From: Bacillota bacterium
GTDB lineage: Bacteria; Bacillota_I; Bacilli_A; Izemoplasmatales; Hujiaoplasmataceae
Assembly: GCA_018816905.1 (NCBI GenBank)
Contig: JAHIVB010000013.1
Span: 44,880 to 108,879 of the forward strand
DNA length: 64,000 nucleotides
Direction: 5' to 3'
In this document: positions 1-9,351 of the stretch, in pieces
How positions within the stretch are numbered: position 1 is the first letter of the stretch
Layout: each line of letters starts with the position of its first letter
Position numbers and translations under genes: made by a program
Notes under the pieces: generated by a model
What the model was told of the DNA's origin: nothing
Databases searched by the model: none
Seen by the model: only the letters and a program-made list of their open reading frames with translations

Positions 1-1335
1 CATCAGCAATTTATGGATATAATCATAATGGGTTGTTTGATCGATGCCAATCATGATATACATGTTTCCATAAACTTCCGAATACGTCTTGGAAGCGATG
101 ACCATTTCTGAAGAAATGGGGTTAGGAGACATAAAATCAGTCATGTTTTCAAGATCAGATTTATGATAAACGTGTAGTGACAATGGATCTGCGAATATCT
201 CTTCTATGATGCTTCCTTGAATTTGAACATAAGAGAAGATTTTTTCCATCAAAAGTTTTTTGTGATAAGTCAACACATGATACCCATCATCTTGCAAGTA
301 GATGAAATGGAAACGATCGACATGCACCAAATCAAAGAAAGCTCTAGAGCCGTGGAGTAGCACCTCTCGAGGTGAATGGATGTCCTGTTTCATTAACAAC
401 TTTGAAATCAAGGAGTAAAGACCGTCAAACTGATTCAATATCTCAATCGTTTCATTTCTAAGCTCATTTAATCGGTCTCTGCAGTATTCATAGTCACTAG
501 GGGCATAAACGTGCTCGAAAAGGCTTAAACCAGCTTCATAGAAAAGTTTTTGATAATTTTTCGAAAGGGTTGTTCTGATTTTCGGCTCATAGTCATGATA
601 AAATTTCAGTGCTTCATCATATCGTTCCAGTTGAACGCATAACAATAAATATCGATCCAAATACCTGTTCTTAATCTTTGATTTGATAAAGTACTCTTGA
701 TACTTCTCCAGTGCCTTGAGATAATCCTTTTCTGCATAATACAAATCAGATTCGACCAAAGCAAATAACGGATTCTTTTGAAATCGATCAAACAAGGTCG
801 CTTTATCGAAATATTGTCTTGCTTTGTCAAGATTCGATGTTTGCATTGAAAGCATCGACAATTTTAAATACTTCGAAATGATATTATTTGAAGACATATT
901 GTCCGGTATGTTTTCTAATACTTCGATGGCACTTGAATACTTCTTCAAACCTTCCAAACCAACGGATAAATAAAAACTTTGCATCATCTGTTGGTGCTTA
1001 TCTCCGGTAATAAAACGTTCTCTCATCTTCAATAAGGCTTCAAGTTCGTGGAAATCTTCGATTCTGATTAATTGTCCTATCAATTTGTCAATCATTGGAA
1101 GGATTACCTTGTAATCTTCCGTATACTCACTATTGATTGCGGTTTTCAAAGTAGCGATTGCGCTGTCATAATCTTGAAGACTTACATAAGTATCAAAGAG
1201 CTGAGAAGCAACCAAAAAATATCCATCGAAATCCTGTTGCTCGATGGATTGCGTCAGCAATTCCAGTAATTTGCCAATCAGTTCCTCAGAAACCGGTTCG
1301 GTCAAAAGTCTTTCCAGTGTTTCTTTAATAATCAT
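1..1335 (-). CDS. TPR-repeat protein with C-terminal GAF-like region, truncated by the left window edge
   Basis: The frame is open for 445 codons from an ATG at 1335 to base 1 with no stop, so the 3' end lies outside the window. A strong AAGGAGG sits 5 bases before the ATG. Residues 1 to about 290 are alpha-helical with tetratricopeptide-like pairs (for example DYDSAIATLKTAI, YSSAIEVLENI, YYAEKDYLKALEKYQEYF). From about residue 330 the pattern changes to a mixed alpha/beta region resembling a GAF sensor (HVDRFHFIYLQDDGYHVLT and following). Such TPR-GAF proteins often continue into a GGDEF, kinase or phosphatase output, but that part is not visible. The start overlaps the end of the phosphoesterase gene by 11 bases, indicating translational coupling in an rdgB-phosphoesterase-TPR operon. 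Function unknown. Confidence 0.8.
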   Translation of the reverse strand, partial: MIIKETLERLLTEPVSEELIGKLLELLTQSIEQQDFDGYFLVASQLFDTYVSLQDYDSAIATLKTAINSEYTEDYKVILPMIDKLIGQLIRIEDFHELEALLKMRERFITGDKHQQMMQSFYLSVGLEGLKKYSSAIEVLENIPDNMSSNNIISKYLKLSMLSMQTSNLDKARQYFDKATLFDRFQKNPLFALVESDLYYAEKDYLKALEKYQEYFIKSKIKNRYLDRYLLLCVQLERYDEALKFYHDYEPKIRTTLSKNYQKLFYEAGLSLFEHVYAPSDYEYCRDRLNELRNETIEILNQFDGLYSLISKLLMKQDIHSPREVLLHGSRAFFDLVHVDRFHFIYLQDDGYHVLTYHKKLLMEKIFSYVQIQGSIIEEIFADPLSLHVYHKSDLENMTDFMSPNPISSEMVIASKTYSEVYGNMYIMIGIDQTTHYDYIHKLLM

Positions 1336-1843
1336 GCGACCTCCTTGTTTTAAAAAGAGACAGTAGCGTTTTGTGTGTTTTCAAGTCTCGAATCTCAAGA
1401 GAAATCTTATTTGCTTTCGTTTCGATGATTGCATAGGTGGGAAGAAAGGTTCCTTTTGGGAATGTGAGAGATCCCGGGTTCATACAAATCAAATCATCTA
1501 TTTCTTCTAAAATTGCCCTGTGAGTATGTCCGAAACAAACGACATCGATGTCATGAGCGTTCGATACTTCAACCAACCTGTAAAGACCCATCTTAACCCC
1601 GTATTTGTGGCCGTGGGTGAACAGAAATTTCCAATCGTCGAAAATAAAGATCAAATCATCGGGGAAATTTGGTTCAAAAGGATAGTTTCCTTTGACGCCA
1701 ATGACATTCCTCTCGCTTAACTCCTCTTCACGCATTTCCGAATCTCCCAAAGAAATGATTCGGTCCATCTCTTGACATTCTTTTAGTAATAAATCTAGAG
1801 ATTCTCTGTCCCTATGATTATCGCTAAAGACGAGAAGCTTCAT
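1325..1843 (-). CDS. YfcE/MJ0936-family metallophosphoesterase
   Basis: A 172-residue cytoplasmic calcineurin-like phosphoesterase. All metal-binding motifs are visible in order: FSDNHRD (D-x-H) at the N terminus, ISLGDSE (GD), KGNYP (GN), THGHKYG and the final CFGHTHRA (GHTH). The length matches the small YfcE/MJ0936 group, which hydrolyses phosphodiesters with Mn2+ or similar metals; the natural substrate is not known. The ATG at 1843 follows GGAGAATCAAA. It overlaps the end of rdgB by 20 bases. In many Firmicutes this phosphoesterase is encoded directly after rdgB, and the same pairing is seen here. Confidence 0.9.
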   Translation of the reverse strand: MKLLVFSDNHRDRESLDLLLKECQEMDRIISLGDSEMREEELSERNVIGVKGNYPFEPNFPDDLIFIFDDWKFLFTHGHKYGVKMGLYRLVEVSNAHDIDVVCFGHTHRAILEEIDDLICMNPGSLTFPKGTFLPTYAIIETKANKISLEIRDLKTHKTLLSLFKTRRSHDY

Positions 1844-2426
1844 TTTGATTCTCCTTCAGCGCAGTCATGCACTTGTGTAAAGCGATGGCTCGATGAGATA
1901 TTCGGTTTTTGACAAAGAGATCCAGTTCAGCCATCGTTTTCTTTTCAGACGGGATATAGAAAATCGGATCGTAGCCGAAGCCGTTTGTTCCTCTCATCTC
2001 ATCCAAAATGACTCCTTCGATCTCTCCATGAAAATTCGAGTATCCGGCCAACGGGTCAAAATACACGATTTCACAAACGAATTTAGCTTTTCTATTCTGT
2101 TTTCCTTGTAAATTCTTTAATAACTTCAGGTTATTGGTTTGATCTTTTGCTTCCTTTGAATACCTTTTTGAATAAATTCCAGGAGCGTTGTCCAACACTT
2201 CTACCATCAAACCTGAGTCGTCCGCAATCGTAGGAATTCCATATTTTATTGCTGAAGCTTCGGCCTTAATCATCGCGTTTTCAAGAAAAGTGGACCCCAC
2301 TTCTTTTACATCATCTATATCGTTCAAATCAAGTAAAGAAACCACTTCGTATCCGAGTGGGGAAAGTAAAAAACGATATTCTTTTATTTTGCCTGGATTA
2401 TTTGAAGCAATCAGGATTTTATTCAT
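1824..2426 (-). CDS. rdgB: RdgB/HAM1 non-canonical purine NTP pyrophosphatase
   Basis: A 200-residue inosine/xanthosine triphosphate pyrophosphatase that removes deaminated purine nucleotides (ITP, dITP, XTP) from the pool, releasing pyrophosphate. Typical motifs are visible: ASNNPGKIKEY at the N terminus (substrate loop), ADDSGLMVEVLDNAPGIYS in the middle, the GTNGFGYDPIF loop and the C-terminal SHRAIAL. I chose the ATG at 2426 because AAAGTGGTGA lies just upstream and family members start at this point; a GTG at 2438 in frame is the alternative. First gene of a three-gene overlapping operon with the phosphoesterase and the TPR protein. A possible -10 (TATACT) lies about 20 bases upstream of the start. 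Confidence 0.95.
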   Translation of the reverse strand: MNKILIASNNPGKIKEYRFLLSPLGYEVVSLLDLNDIDDVKEVGSTFLENAMIKAEASAIKYGIPTIADDSGLMVEVLDNAPGIYSKRYSKEAKDQTNNLKLLKNLQGKQNRKAKFVCEIVYFDPLAGYSNFHGEIEGVILDEMRGTNGFGYDPIFYIPSEKKTMAELDLFVKNRISHRAIALHKCMTALKENQNEASRL

Positions 2427-2477
2427 AGAATTCACCACTTTAAGTATATCATAACATCGACTATCTCGGAATTGAGT

Positions 2478-2509
2478 ATAAAAAAAAGTTAAGAAAAATC
2501 TTAACTTTT
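2478..2509 (-). terminator. Rho-independent terminator after the TrkA-type gene
   Basis: Inverted repeat AAAAGTTAAG / CTTAACTTTT (2484-2493 with 2500-2509) a few bases after the stop at 2517, followed on the minus strand by a run of T. Confidence 0.8.
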
Positions 2510-2516
2510 AATCTCT

Positions 2517-3182
2517 TTATTTCTTTAACCAGGAAGTGAATTTTAAGATATTGTCATTATGTCCTACAAGAATGATTTCATCGTCCGGTTCAAAAGGAGT
2601 AGTCGAGTTTGGAATAATGATTTTTTCATCTCTCCTGATGGCTACAATGTTCACTCCGAAACGAGTACGAATCTCTAGTTCAAGCAAGTGCTTGCCGATA
2701 ATCTTTTTGGTTGAAATCGTAGAAACGAAACTATATTGTTGGTCTAGTTCCAAATATTCAAGCAGATTACCGGAAACCAGGATCTTCGCGAGTCTTTTAC
2801 CCATCGCTTGTTCCGGCCAAATCAAGTGGTCTTGATCAACACCAAGTTTTTCTACGACACGGGCATGATATTCGCTTTGGACTTTTACATAGACATTCTT
2901 TACTCCAATGTCTTTTAATATCAAGGTAGTCAAAATAGAGTTATCAACATTGATTCCTGTTGCGACGATGACGGTGTCATAACTGGTAATCCCTATTTCT
3001 TTTAAAGCTTCAACGTCGGTAGAGTCTAGGCAAATCGCATTGGTCACCATCTTTGCTACTTTTTCTATTTTTTCATAATTTTTATCAATGACTAAAACAT
3101 CGGCTTCCAAGTCGACGAGCTCTTCAATCAAAGCCAGCCCAAATCGGCCAACACCAATTACCGCAAAGTTTTTCTTAATCAT
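2517..3182 (-). CDS. TrkA/KtrA-family potassium channel regulatory subunit
   Basis: A 221-residue cytoplasmic gating subunit with an N-terminal RCK/TrkA-N Rossmann domain (VIGVGRFG = GxGxxG, followed by the acidic end of strand 2 at VLVIDK) and a C-terminal TrkA-C domain (about residues 140-221, ending in the DDEIILVGHNDNI signature). Such subunits bind NAD(H) or ATP/ADP and control a Trk/Ktr membrane pore. No trkH/ktrB pore gene is in this window. The ATG at 3182 was chosen over an in-frame ATG at 3191 because the Shine-Dalgarno AAAGGA overlaps the latter. Preceded by its own promoter and followed by a terminator, so monocistronic. Confidence 0.93.
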   Translation of the reverse strand: MIKKNFAVIGVGRFGLALIEELVDLEADVLVIDKNYEKIEKVAKMVTNAICLDSTDVEALKEIGITSYDTVIVATGINVDNSILTTLILKDIGVKNVYVKVQSEYHARVVEKLGVDQDHLIWPEQAMGKRLAKILVSGNLLEYLELDQQYSFVSTISTKKIIGKHLLELEIRTRFGVNIVAIRRDEKIIIPNSTTPFEPDDEIILVGHNDNILKFTSWLKK

Positions 3183-3215
3183 ATCGTTCATCCTTTCAGA
3201 TAAATACTAACTATT

Positions 3216-3243
3216 ATTATACATTATTTACATTGTTTGTCAA
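3216..3243 (-). promoter_or_regulatory. Sigma-A promoter of the TrkA-type gene
   Basis: TTGACA (3238-3243) and TATAAT (3216-3221) on the minus strand, spaced by 16 bases, ending about 34 bases before the start codon. Confidence 0.8.
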
Positions 3244-3345
3244 TCAATCTGGGGGCAGAGGGTGTATTTTCAGTGATTTATAAAACTAATTCTATGAAAA
3301 AATCTGATTATTTTGTATAATAAATATAATGCGAGGTGATATCTT

Positions 3346-4437
3346 ATGAATGAGTTTGACGACTTGTTTAAACAAAATGAAGAACTACCGAAATCCCCTG
3401 AGTCTATTCCCACGGATCCTAACCATGATTTTTTTGAAATGGAAAGGGAAAATAAAATTAATCGTCATTTGATTATCATCTATGTTGCCATTTCTTTGCT
3501 AATAACATTATTTTCGATGGTATATGGGACAATTCGTTTTTCTGATTCAGATGTAATCATTTCTAATGTCATTATCACAAGAACGATTTCAATCGAAGTG
3601 GAAGATTCCATCGATAATCCTGATTATCCTTATTTAGTCACAATTTCTGGATGGGTTAAAAACACCAATGATTTTGAAATCCCTTCGGTCTATTTAGAAC
3701 TTGATTTTCTCACTTCTTCCAACGAAGAAATAGGAACTTACTCCTTGTCCGAAGATCATCTAGGCCCTTATGAAATATGGTACATCAACGAACAATTTTA
3801 CTCCAGTGACTATCCTGATACGTTCACCATTGTCAAAGGCATAGATGAAACATCGATGTTTTATCTGCTACTTAACTTTGCTCAGGTTTTCATCACAGCG
3901 ATATTCTTTGTTCTCATCGATAAATCGAATTTCAGGAAAGACTGGAAGGGATTCAAAAAAAGCCCCGGCATCTTCATAGGTCAAATTATCGTAGGGTACC
4001 TTCTGGTTTTTATAGCGCTCTATGCATCACAGATTCTTCTTCAATATTTAGGGGTCACCGGCACTTCAGAAAATGAAGATGCCATCGCTTCAATGTTTTC
4101 AGATAATTTGCTGAATCTTGGACTTTTATTTCTTCTACTCTGTGTATTAACCCCAATCGTTGAAGAATTGGTGTTTCGCAAGGCAACTTACGGATTAATT
4201 GAAAAAAGATTCGGACCCATACCTGCCATCATCGGTAGCGGACTTATTTTTGGATTCATGCATGTGCTAGCTTATATGGATTTCATTCAAGCGATACCAT
4301 ATGTTGCAATGGGACTTGTATTCGGATATGTCTATTATCGATCAAAGAAGAATATTTACGTTACGATTGGTGTTCACTTCATCAATAATTTCATTGCATG
4401 GGGTAGTTACGTGTTATTGATATACGCCATGAGTTAA
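3346..4437 (+). CDS. CPBP-family intramembrane glutamic endopeptidase (CAAX-protease-like)
   Basis: A 363-residue multi-pass membrane protein. The C-terminal half carries the three CPBP/Abi motifs: EELVFRKATYG (EExxxR), FGFMHVLAY (FxxxH) and HFINNFIAW (HxxxN). The N terminus is soluble and acidic; one membrane segment near residues 45-65 is followed by an extracytoplasmic domain of roughly 100 residues (about 70-165), and then the membrane protease core. Such proteins are homologous to Rce1 and, in bacteria, are linked to bacteriocin immunity or surface processing; the substrate here is unknown. The ATG follows GCGAGGTGATATCTT. Two TATAAT matches at 3316-3321 and 3325-3330 supply a likely -10, without a clear -35. 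Confidence 0.85.
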   Translation: MNEFDDLFKQNEELPKSPESIPTDPNHDFFEMERENKINRHLIIIYVAISLLITLFSMVYGTIRFSDSDVIISNVIITRTISIEVEDSIDNPDYPYLVTISGWVKNTNDFEIPSVYLELDFLTSSNEEIGTYSLSEDHLGPYEIWYINEQFYSSDYPDTFTIVKGIDETSMFYLLLNFAQVFITAIFFVLIDKSNFRKDWKGFKKSPGIFIGQIIVGYLLVFIALYASQILLQYLGVTGTSENEDAIASMFSDNLLNLGLLFLLLCVLTPIVEELVFRKATYGLIEKRFGPIPAIIGSGLIFGFMHVLAYMDFIQAIPYVAMGLVFGYVYYRSKKNIYVTIGVHFINNFIAWGSYVLLIYAMS

Positions 4438-4452
4438 TCATTACCCATTTAG

Positions 4453-4484
4453 AAAAAAAAGCCACTCAATCGAGTGGCTTTTTT
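4453..4484. terminator. Bidirectional terminator between convergent genes
   Basis: GCCACTC-AATC-GAGTGGC (4461-4478) is flanked by eight A on the left and six T on the right, so it can stop transcription from both the CPBP protease gene and the M28 peptidase gene. Confidence 0.88.
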
Positions 4485-4487
4485 AAA

Positions 4488-6116
4488 TTATTCAATTGAA
4501 AAATAGAAAGTAGGTGTCAGTATCAACAGGTAGAACCAAATAACGATTAGGAATGCCATTAACCCGCCCACTGTCAGAGCTAAGAATAAAGAATAGACAA
4601 GCGGAACCAAGATTAAGATGTTGATCAAAAAAGTCAAGGAATAGATGGCTATTTCAACCACTCTATTTTTAACGAAATGTCTCGTCGTTAAGCTAATGAC
4701 TCCGAAAAGTGCAGGGATAAAGAATAAGAATGAAGCTCCACTTAGAATGAATCCTGTCGCTAATGCGAACAAAATCAATAAAAAGATTCCTGCAAGCATA
4801 AACTCGTTTTCTTCTTTCATTCGGTTGACCACAAGCTTCTTGTAAGCCCAAACAAGACCGATAACAACCAATCCGATAATAATGTAAGCAGGGAGTTCTG
4901 AACCATCCATTCTTACATAGGTCAAGCTCCATGAAGTATGTCCTAGGAAGGCGAACAATTTACTGACAAAGATTCCAAAAATCGCCAGCAAGATGATGAC
5001 TCCGAAAATGATTCCAAGCTGTTTCAATACCTTTAAAGGTTTTACATCCTTTTTTAATACTAGGAAAACAAACAACAAAATGAATAGCACGAGTGTCAAG
5101 AAATGAAGAATCGTCGCGAAAGTATCTGTGTATGCAATAAAAACGTTCGAGAACAGATTAAAAAATACTTGATCTTCCGTCCCTTCAAAGTAATGTACGT
5201 CACTGTAAACTGAACTGGTCACAAACTCATCCACAAGCGGTGTTATTTGCGCACCATAATGTTGAATGCTACTTTGATTGATGGACGTATAATTGTCTCT
5301 AGGCGTATGATAATAATAAAGACTATCCAAAACCGCAAAATTGATCCCTTGTTTATCAATGGCTAAAAACTCGGTAAAATCAGTGCTGTTTGGCATAACC
5401 GTATAAACGGCAGTCGCAATGCTATAGGATATTGGAAAATCTGCATTTTTATAAAAATCAATCACCTTGGAATTGTTTTTGCTTGTTTCAAACATATAAG
5501 CTGGGCCTTCAATCCCTCTAGCTTCAATGTTGATGACAAACCCGACATTGTCCATTAAATCAGTTTCACCTGCAGCCATTTCTGCGCCATACAGTCCAGT
5601 TTCTTCTCCATCAGTCATGAGAATATAGATTGTATTTTCTAAATCAGTACGTCCTCCATAGAGTCTTGCGATTTCAAGTAGAGTCGCGAGTCCGTATCCA
5701 TCATCAGCAGCTCCGAAGGACCCTCCTAATTCACCCATTCGGCCAATATGGCCTCTGGAGTCATAATGGGCTACAAGCAAGATAGCCGTATCTGAATTTC
5801 CAGGAATCGTAGCGAGTAGGTTTTTGATGTCGTAGTCACTTCCAACTTCCAATCCAGTGTAATTGTATTCTGTGACGTTCTCAGTTCCTACAAATTCTTC
5901 TAGCATGCCCTTTAAATATAAACGGACCTCTTCATGAGCAACAGGATCAAAAACACTGTGAGGCTCCAAAGAAATCTCTTTAATGTACCCTGCAGCTTTA
6001 ATTGCTGAAAAATCGGTATCAGTGATTTCAGGAATCGGAGTCCATAAAACAAACAAGCTCAGTAAAAAGCTAATACTCAATACAACGATTGTGATCAAAC
6101 GACGTGTAATTCTCAT
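4488..6116 (-). CDS. Membrane-anchored M28-family zinc aminopeptidase
   Basis: A 542-residue protein. An N-terminal membrane segment (about residues 8-28) leads to an extracytoplasmic M28 peptidase domain (about 35-300) and then to a C-terminal membrane region with about seven to eight hydrophobic segments. Zinc-site motifs are visible: LVAHYDSRG (first His), FGAADDGYGLA (bridging Asp), TDGEETGLYGAE (catalytic Glu and metal Glu), and a later conserved NIEARG. Members of this family with a C-terminal membrane part resemble Fxna/ER-type M28 proteases. It probably trims peptides outside the cell. The ATG at 6116 follows TTGGAGGAATTT; a TTG at 6128 is in frame but lies on the Shine-Dalgarno sequence. 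Confidence 0.88.
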   Translation of the reverse strand: MRITRRLITIVVLSISFLLSLFVLWTPIPEITDTDFSAIKAAGYIKEISLEPHSVFDPVAHEEVRLYLKGMLEEFVGTENVTEYNYTGLEVGSDYDIKNLLATIPGNSDTAILLVAHYDSRGHIGRMGELGGSFGAADDGYGLATLLEIARLYGGRTDLENTIYILMTDGEETGLYGAEMAAGETDLMDNVGFVINIEARGIEGPAYMFETSKNNSKVIDFYKNADFPISYSIATAVYTVMPNSTDFTEFLAIDKQGINFAVLDSLYYYHTPRDNYTSINQSSIQHYGAQITPLVDEFVTSSVYSDVHYFEGTEDQVFFNLFSNVFIAYTDTFATILHFLTLVLFILLFVFLVLKKDVKPLKVLKQLGIIFGVIILLAIFGIFVSKLFAFLGHTSWSLTYVRMDGSELPAYIIIGLVVIGLVWAYKKLVVNRMKEENEFMLAGIFLLILFALATGFILSGASFLFFIPALFGVISLTTRHFVKNRVVEIAIYSLTFLINILILVPLVYSLFLALTVGGLMAFLIVIWFYLLILTPTFYFSIE

Positions 6117-6216
6117 AAATTCCTCCAAATTTCGTAGTTTAAAATTGTTTTGACATTCAAAATAATATCATAATCAGACGTCTTTCTCAACGAGTTTTGT
6201 GAGGAAACATTGTAAA

Positions 6217-6250
6217 AGAAAAAAACCGAGAGTCCAATGACTTTCGGTTT
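6217..6250 (-). terminator. Terminator after hup
   Basis: Stem AAACCGAGAGTC / GACTTTCGGTTT (6223-6234 with 6239-6250, one G-T pair, loop CAAT) followed by a T run on the minus strand. Confidence 0.85.
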
Positions 6251-6264
6251 TCCTAAATATGAAA

Positions 6265-6537
6265 TTATCTTACTGAATCTTTTAAAACTTTTCCAGCTTT
6301 GAAAGTTGGAGCTTTTAATGCAGGAATAGAAATAAGTTCACCAGTTCTTGGGTCATGTCCGGAACGAGCTTTACGTTCTTTCACTTCGAATGTTCCAAAG
6401 CCTGTCAATACAACTTTTTCACCCTTTACCAAAGCTTCTTGTACTGCAAGGACTGTAGAGTTGAGAGCTTTTTCAGCGTCTTTTTTCGTTAGATCGGCAA
6501 GTTCAGCGATGCGTGCTACCAATTCAGATTTGTTCAT
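6265..6537 (-). CDS. hup: HU-family histone-like DNA-binding protein
   Basis: A 90-residue nucleoid protein, the usual HU length. It begins MNKSELVARIAE and shows the alpha-helical dimerisation region, GFGTFEVKERKARSGHDPRTGE (beta-arm with the conserved RxGxxPxTGE-like signature, here with H before D) and the ending FKAGKVLKDSV. HU bends and compacts DNA as a dimer. The gene lies directly after der, as hbs does in Bacillus, but it has its own strong promoter and terminator. Translation starts at an ATG preceded by AAAGGAGGAAATAAAAC. Confidence 0.97.
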   Translation of the reverse strand: MNKSELVARIAELADLTKKDAEKALNSTVLAVQEALVKGEKVVLTGFGTFEVKERKARSGHDPRTGELISIPALKAPTFKAGKVLKDSVR

Positions 6538-6568
6538 GTTTTATTTCCTCCTTTTATTTGTTATCTTC

Positions 6569-6597
6569 ATTATAGAAAGTTTCATTTTAAAAAGCAA
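6569..6597 (-). promoter_or_regulatory. Promoter of hup
   Basis: TTGCTT (6592-6597), 17-base spacer, TATAAT (6569-6574) on the minus strand, about 30 bases before the hup start. Confidence 0.8.
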
Positions 6598-6641
6598 GTG
6601 TTTAGATAAAAAAAGTTGTGTTTTTTTTGTAAATTTAGCCA

Positions 6642-7949
6642 TTAAGTCCGTTTTCGGAGCACAATTTTGAGTGGAGTACCCTCGAAATCGAATCTTTCAC
6701 GTAGTCGATTCTCCAAATAACGGTGGTAACTAAAGTGCATACAGTCACTGTCATTAACGAATAATACGAGAGTTGGCGGTTTGATACCTACTTGAGTGGC
6801 ATAGAATACTTTTACGATTGAATGATTGTGTTCCTTGGGAGGATTTAACATCATTGCATCACTAATAATCTCATTTAACAAGGAAGTAGATACTCTTCTT
6901 TGATAGTTTTCAAAGACTTGGGTGATAACCGGAAACAGGGTATGAATTCTGGAACGGTTTTTCGCTGATACAAACACAATTGGAATATAAGAAAGAAATT
7001 GAAATTCGTTTCTGATCTTGTTAGACCATTCAACCATTGTTTTATCGTTTTTCTCGATGGCATCCCATTTATTGACAACAATAATCATTGCTTTTCCGTT
7101 GTCGAGTGCGTATCCACCGATATGTTTATCTTGTTCTTGAATCCCCGACTCAGCGTCGATGACCAATAATGAAAGGTCACTTCTCTCAATCGCTTGCATT
7201 GCTCGTAAAGCACTGTATTTATCAAGAGACTCGAAAATCTTTCCTCTTTTCTTTAATCCAGCCGTATCAATCGCCACATATTTTCTGCCATCACGCTTGA
7301 ATTCAGTGTCGATGGAGTCTGTTGTCGTTCCAACGATATCGCTAACGATGACTCTGTCGTTTCCTAAGAGGGCATTGGTAAGTGAGGACTTCCCTACGTT
7401 CGGTCTACCAATGATTGATAGTTTTATCGTATCTTCCTCATACTCTTCCGTCGAATGGATTGGAAGGTGTTCAACAACGGCATCTAGTAAGTCGCCCATT
7501 CCAATTCCATGAAGTCCTGAAACGTTAATCACTTTGGTAGCGCCAAGTTCATAGAACTCATAGATGTTGTCAACCAATGAGGAGTTGTCTACTTTGTTTA
7601 CGGCGATAATGACTGGCTTGCTAGATTGATATAGAAGTTCCATGACGACTCTATCATCCGGAGTTAAACCTGTTCTCCCGTCGGTAATGAATATAATGAC
7701 TTGGCTTTCTTCTATCGCGATTTCAGCTTGTGCTTTAATTTCAGTCAAAAAAGGTGCATCGCTAATTTCGATGCCCCCTGTATCTATGAGATTAAATGAG
7801 TGCCCAAGCCATGATGCTTTCCCGTAGATACGGTCTCTAGTCACGCCTGGTGTATCATCGGTAATAGATACCCTATCACCGAGAATACGATTGAATATTG
7901 TCGATTTTCCGACATTCGGACGACCGACAATCGCAACAACCGATCGCAT
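6642..7949 (-). CDS. der: Ribosome biogenesis GTPase Der (EngA)
   Basis: A 435-residue protein with two tandem GTPase domains and a C-terminal KH-like domain, the normal Der layout. P-loops GRPNVGKS occur near residues 9 and 178; G3 motifs are DTGG and DTAG; G4 motifs are NKVD and NKWD. The C-terminal part ends with [16 protein letters not shown], a Der signature. Der is needed for 50S subunit assembly. The ATG at 7949 has AAAGGTG six bases upstream; an in-frame GTG at 7958 is inside that ribosome site. It follows rpsA by 21 bases in the cmk-rpsA-der unit. Confidence 0.97.
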   Translation of the reverse strand: MRSVVAIVGRPNVGKSTIFNRILGDRVSITDDTPGVTRDRIYGKASWLGHSFNLIDTGGIEISDAPFLTEIKAQAEIAIEESQVIIFITDGRTGLTPDDRVVMELLYQSSKPVIIAVNKVDNSSLVDNIYEFYELGATKVINVSGLHGIGMGDLLDAVVEHLPIHSTEEYEEDTIKLSIIGRPNVGKSSLTNALLGNDRVIVSDIVGTTTDSIDTEFKRDGRKYVAIDTAGLKKRGKIFESLDKYSALRAMQAIERSDLSLLVIDAESGIQEQDKHIGGYALDNGKAMIIVVNKWDAIEKNDKTMVEWSNKIRNEFQFLSYIPIVFVSAKNRSRIHTLFPVITQVFENYQRRVSTSLLNEIISDAMMLNPPKEHNHSIVKVFYATQVGIKPPTLVLFVNDSDCMHFSYHRYLENRLRERFDFEGTPLKIVLRKRT

Positions 7950-7970
7950 AATGATCACCTTTTTTGATTT

Positions 7971-9350
7971 TTATTTTTTGAATTTCGAGAATAGATCCGC
8001 TAATGATTGGTTTGCAGATACGTTTTCCTTTAATTGTTCTTCATATTCTTTTCGAGATGCTTTTTCAGTAATCTTTCTTTTTGAAACGACAAGTTTCCAT
8101 TCTTTCGGGAAGAAAGTGGTTACTTCAACAGATAAGATATCTCCTACTTTCAACACGTCTTCGACGCGATTGATTCTGTCTTCGGATATTTCACTGATGG
8201 GAATGAAACCATCGACGCCTTCGATTTCAAGAACAGCACCTTTTTCCATAATCGTTTTGACGGTTGCGGATACGATATCTCCAAGTTTGAACTTGACATC
8301 TGCCCAAGGGTTATAGGATAAATGTTTTTTTGATAATCCAACTTGTTTCTTCTCTGGATTAATTGAAATGATTTCAAGTTCCAACTGATTTCCTACTTCA
8401 ACTCTTCCAGCTAGATTGTCTTGAGGGTCCCATGAATAGTCGTACCTGTTTAGTAGCCCAATGACATCCCTTTGGATTTCAACAAGCATTCCAAACTGCA
8501 TTTTCTTAACGATGGTTCCTGTTACTTTATCTCCCACTTTGGCTGATTCAATAAACAGGTCCCAAGGTTTCTTTTGCATCGAACGTAGCGAGAGATTAAT
8601 CTTTCTTCCAGCGATTTTAATAATCTGAACATCGATTTCATCGTCTACTTTGACGACTTCTTCAACGGATTTAATATGGAAATGTGAACACTCGGAGATA
8701 TGAAGCAATCCTTCCAAATGATCGCTTAAAGAAACAACGGCACCAAAAGGAAGAACTTTCGTCACTTTCCCTTTAACAATCGAATGGATCTCAAGTTTCG
8801 CCATCTCGTTTTTTTCTTGCAAACGAAGTTGTTCTGCAATCAATAGTTTGCGATTGGCAATGAATACTTTTTTAGCGCGATTTTCTTTGACGTCCACGAT
8901 TCTGACATCGACGTTTTTACCTATAAGACTATTTTTTAAATCATCATCTGCATTCGCAACATCAATCATCGATCCTGGCATAAATAGTTCAATGCCATGA
9001 TAATCTAGTTCTAATCCGCCTGGGTTTGATCTTTTTACTTTTGCGGTAATGTCTTTCCCAATTTGAAGTTCATTGATATGTCCTTCACGAATTTGGTTCT
9101 TTTCTATTTGTAAGCGAGAAAGCAACATGATATTGTTTTCATCTCCGTGAGAGATTTTTGTCACTTTTGCTTCAAGTTCGTCTCCGACTTTTACAAATTC
9201 TCTTGCATCTGTTACTTTGGTTGCAGATAAATGGTCTTTATATATTGTACCTTCGAACATGTACCCTACATCAACCAATACTTCCTCTTGATTGACGCTT
9301 ACGACCGTTCCTTTGATAATGTCACCAACTTGTGGGATTTTAATTTCCAT
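7971..9350 (-). CDS. rpsA: S1 RNA-binding protein (ribosomal protein S1-like, RpsA/YpfD)
   Basis: A 459-residue protein made of consecutive S1 OB-fold domains, each starting with a pattern like GDIIKGTVVSVNQEEVLVDVGY; I can see five: near residues 10-75, 95-165, 185-255, 270-345 and 355-425. Gram-negative S1 has six domains and Bacillus YpfD four, so this is intermediate. It probably helps mRNA binding at the 30S subunit, though S1 in Firmicutes is not always essential. The ATG at 9350 follows AGGAG with eight bases spacing, one base after the cmk stop. Position between cmk and der is the standard Firmicutes order. Confidence 0.93.
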   Translation of the reverse strand: MEIKIPQVGDIIKGTVVSVNQEEVLVDVGYMFEGTIYKDHLSATKVTDAREFVKVGDELEAKVTKISHGDENNIMLLSRLQIEKNQIREGHINELQIGKDITAKVKRSNPGGLELDYHGIELFMPGSMIDVANADDDLKNSLIGKNVDVRIVDVKENRAKKVFIANRKLLIAEQLRLQEKNEMAKLEIHSIVKGKVTKVLPFGAVVSLSDHLEGLLHISECSHFHIKSVEEVVKVDDEIDVQIIKIAGRKINLSLRSMQKKPWDLFIESAKVGDKVTGTIVKKMQFGMLVEIQRDVIGLLNRYDYSWDPQDNLAGRVEVGNQLELEIISINPEKKQVGLSKKHLSYNPWADVKFKLGDIVSATVKTIMEKGAVLEIEGVDGFIPISEISEDRINRVEDVLKVGDILSVEVTTFFPKEWKLVVSKRKITEKASRKEYEEQLKENVSANQSLADLFSKFKK

Positions 9351-9351
9351 G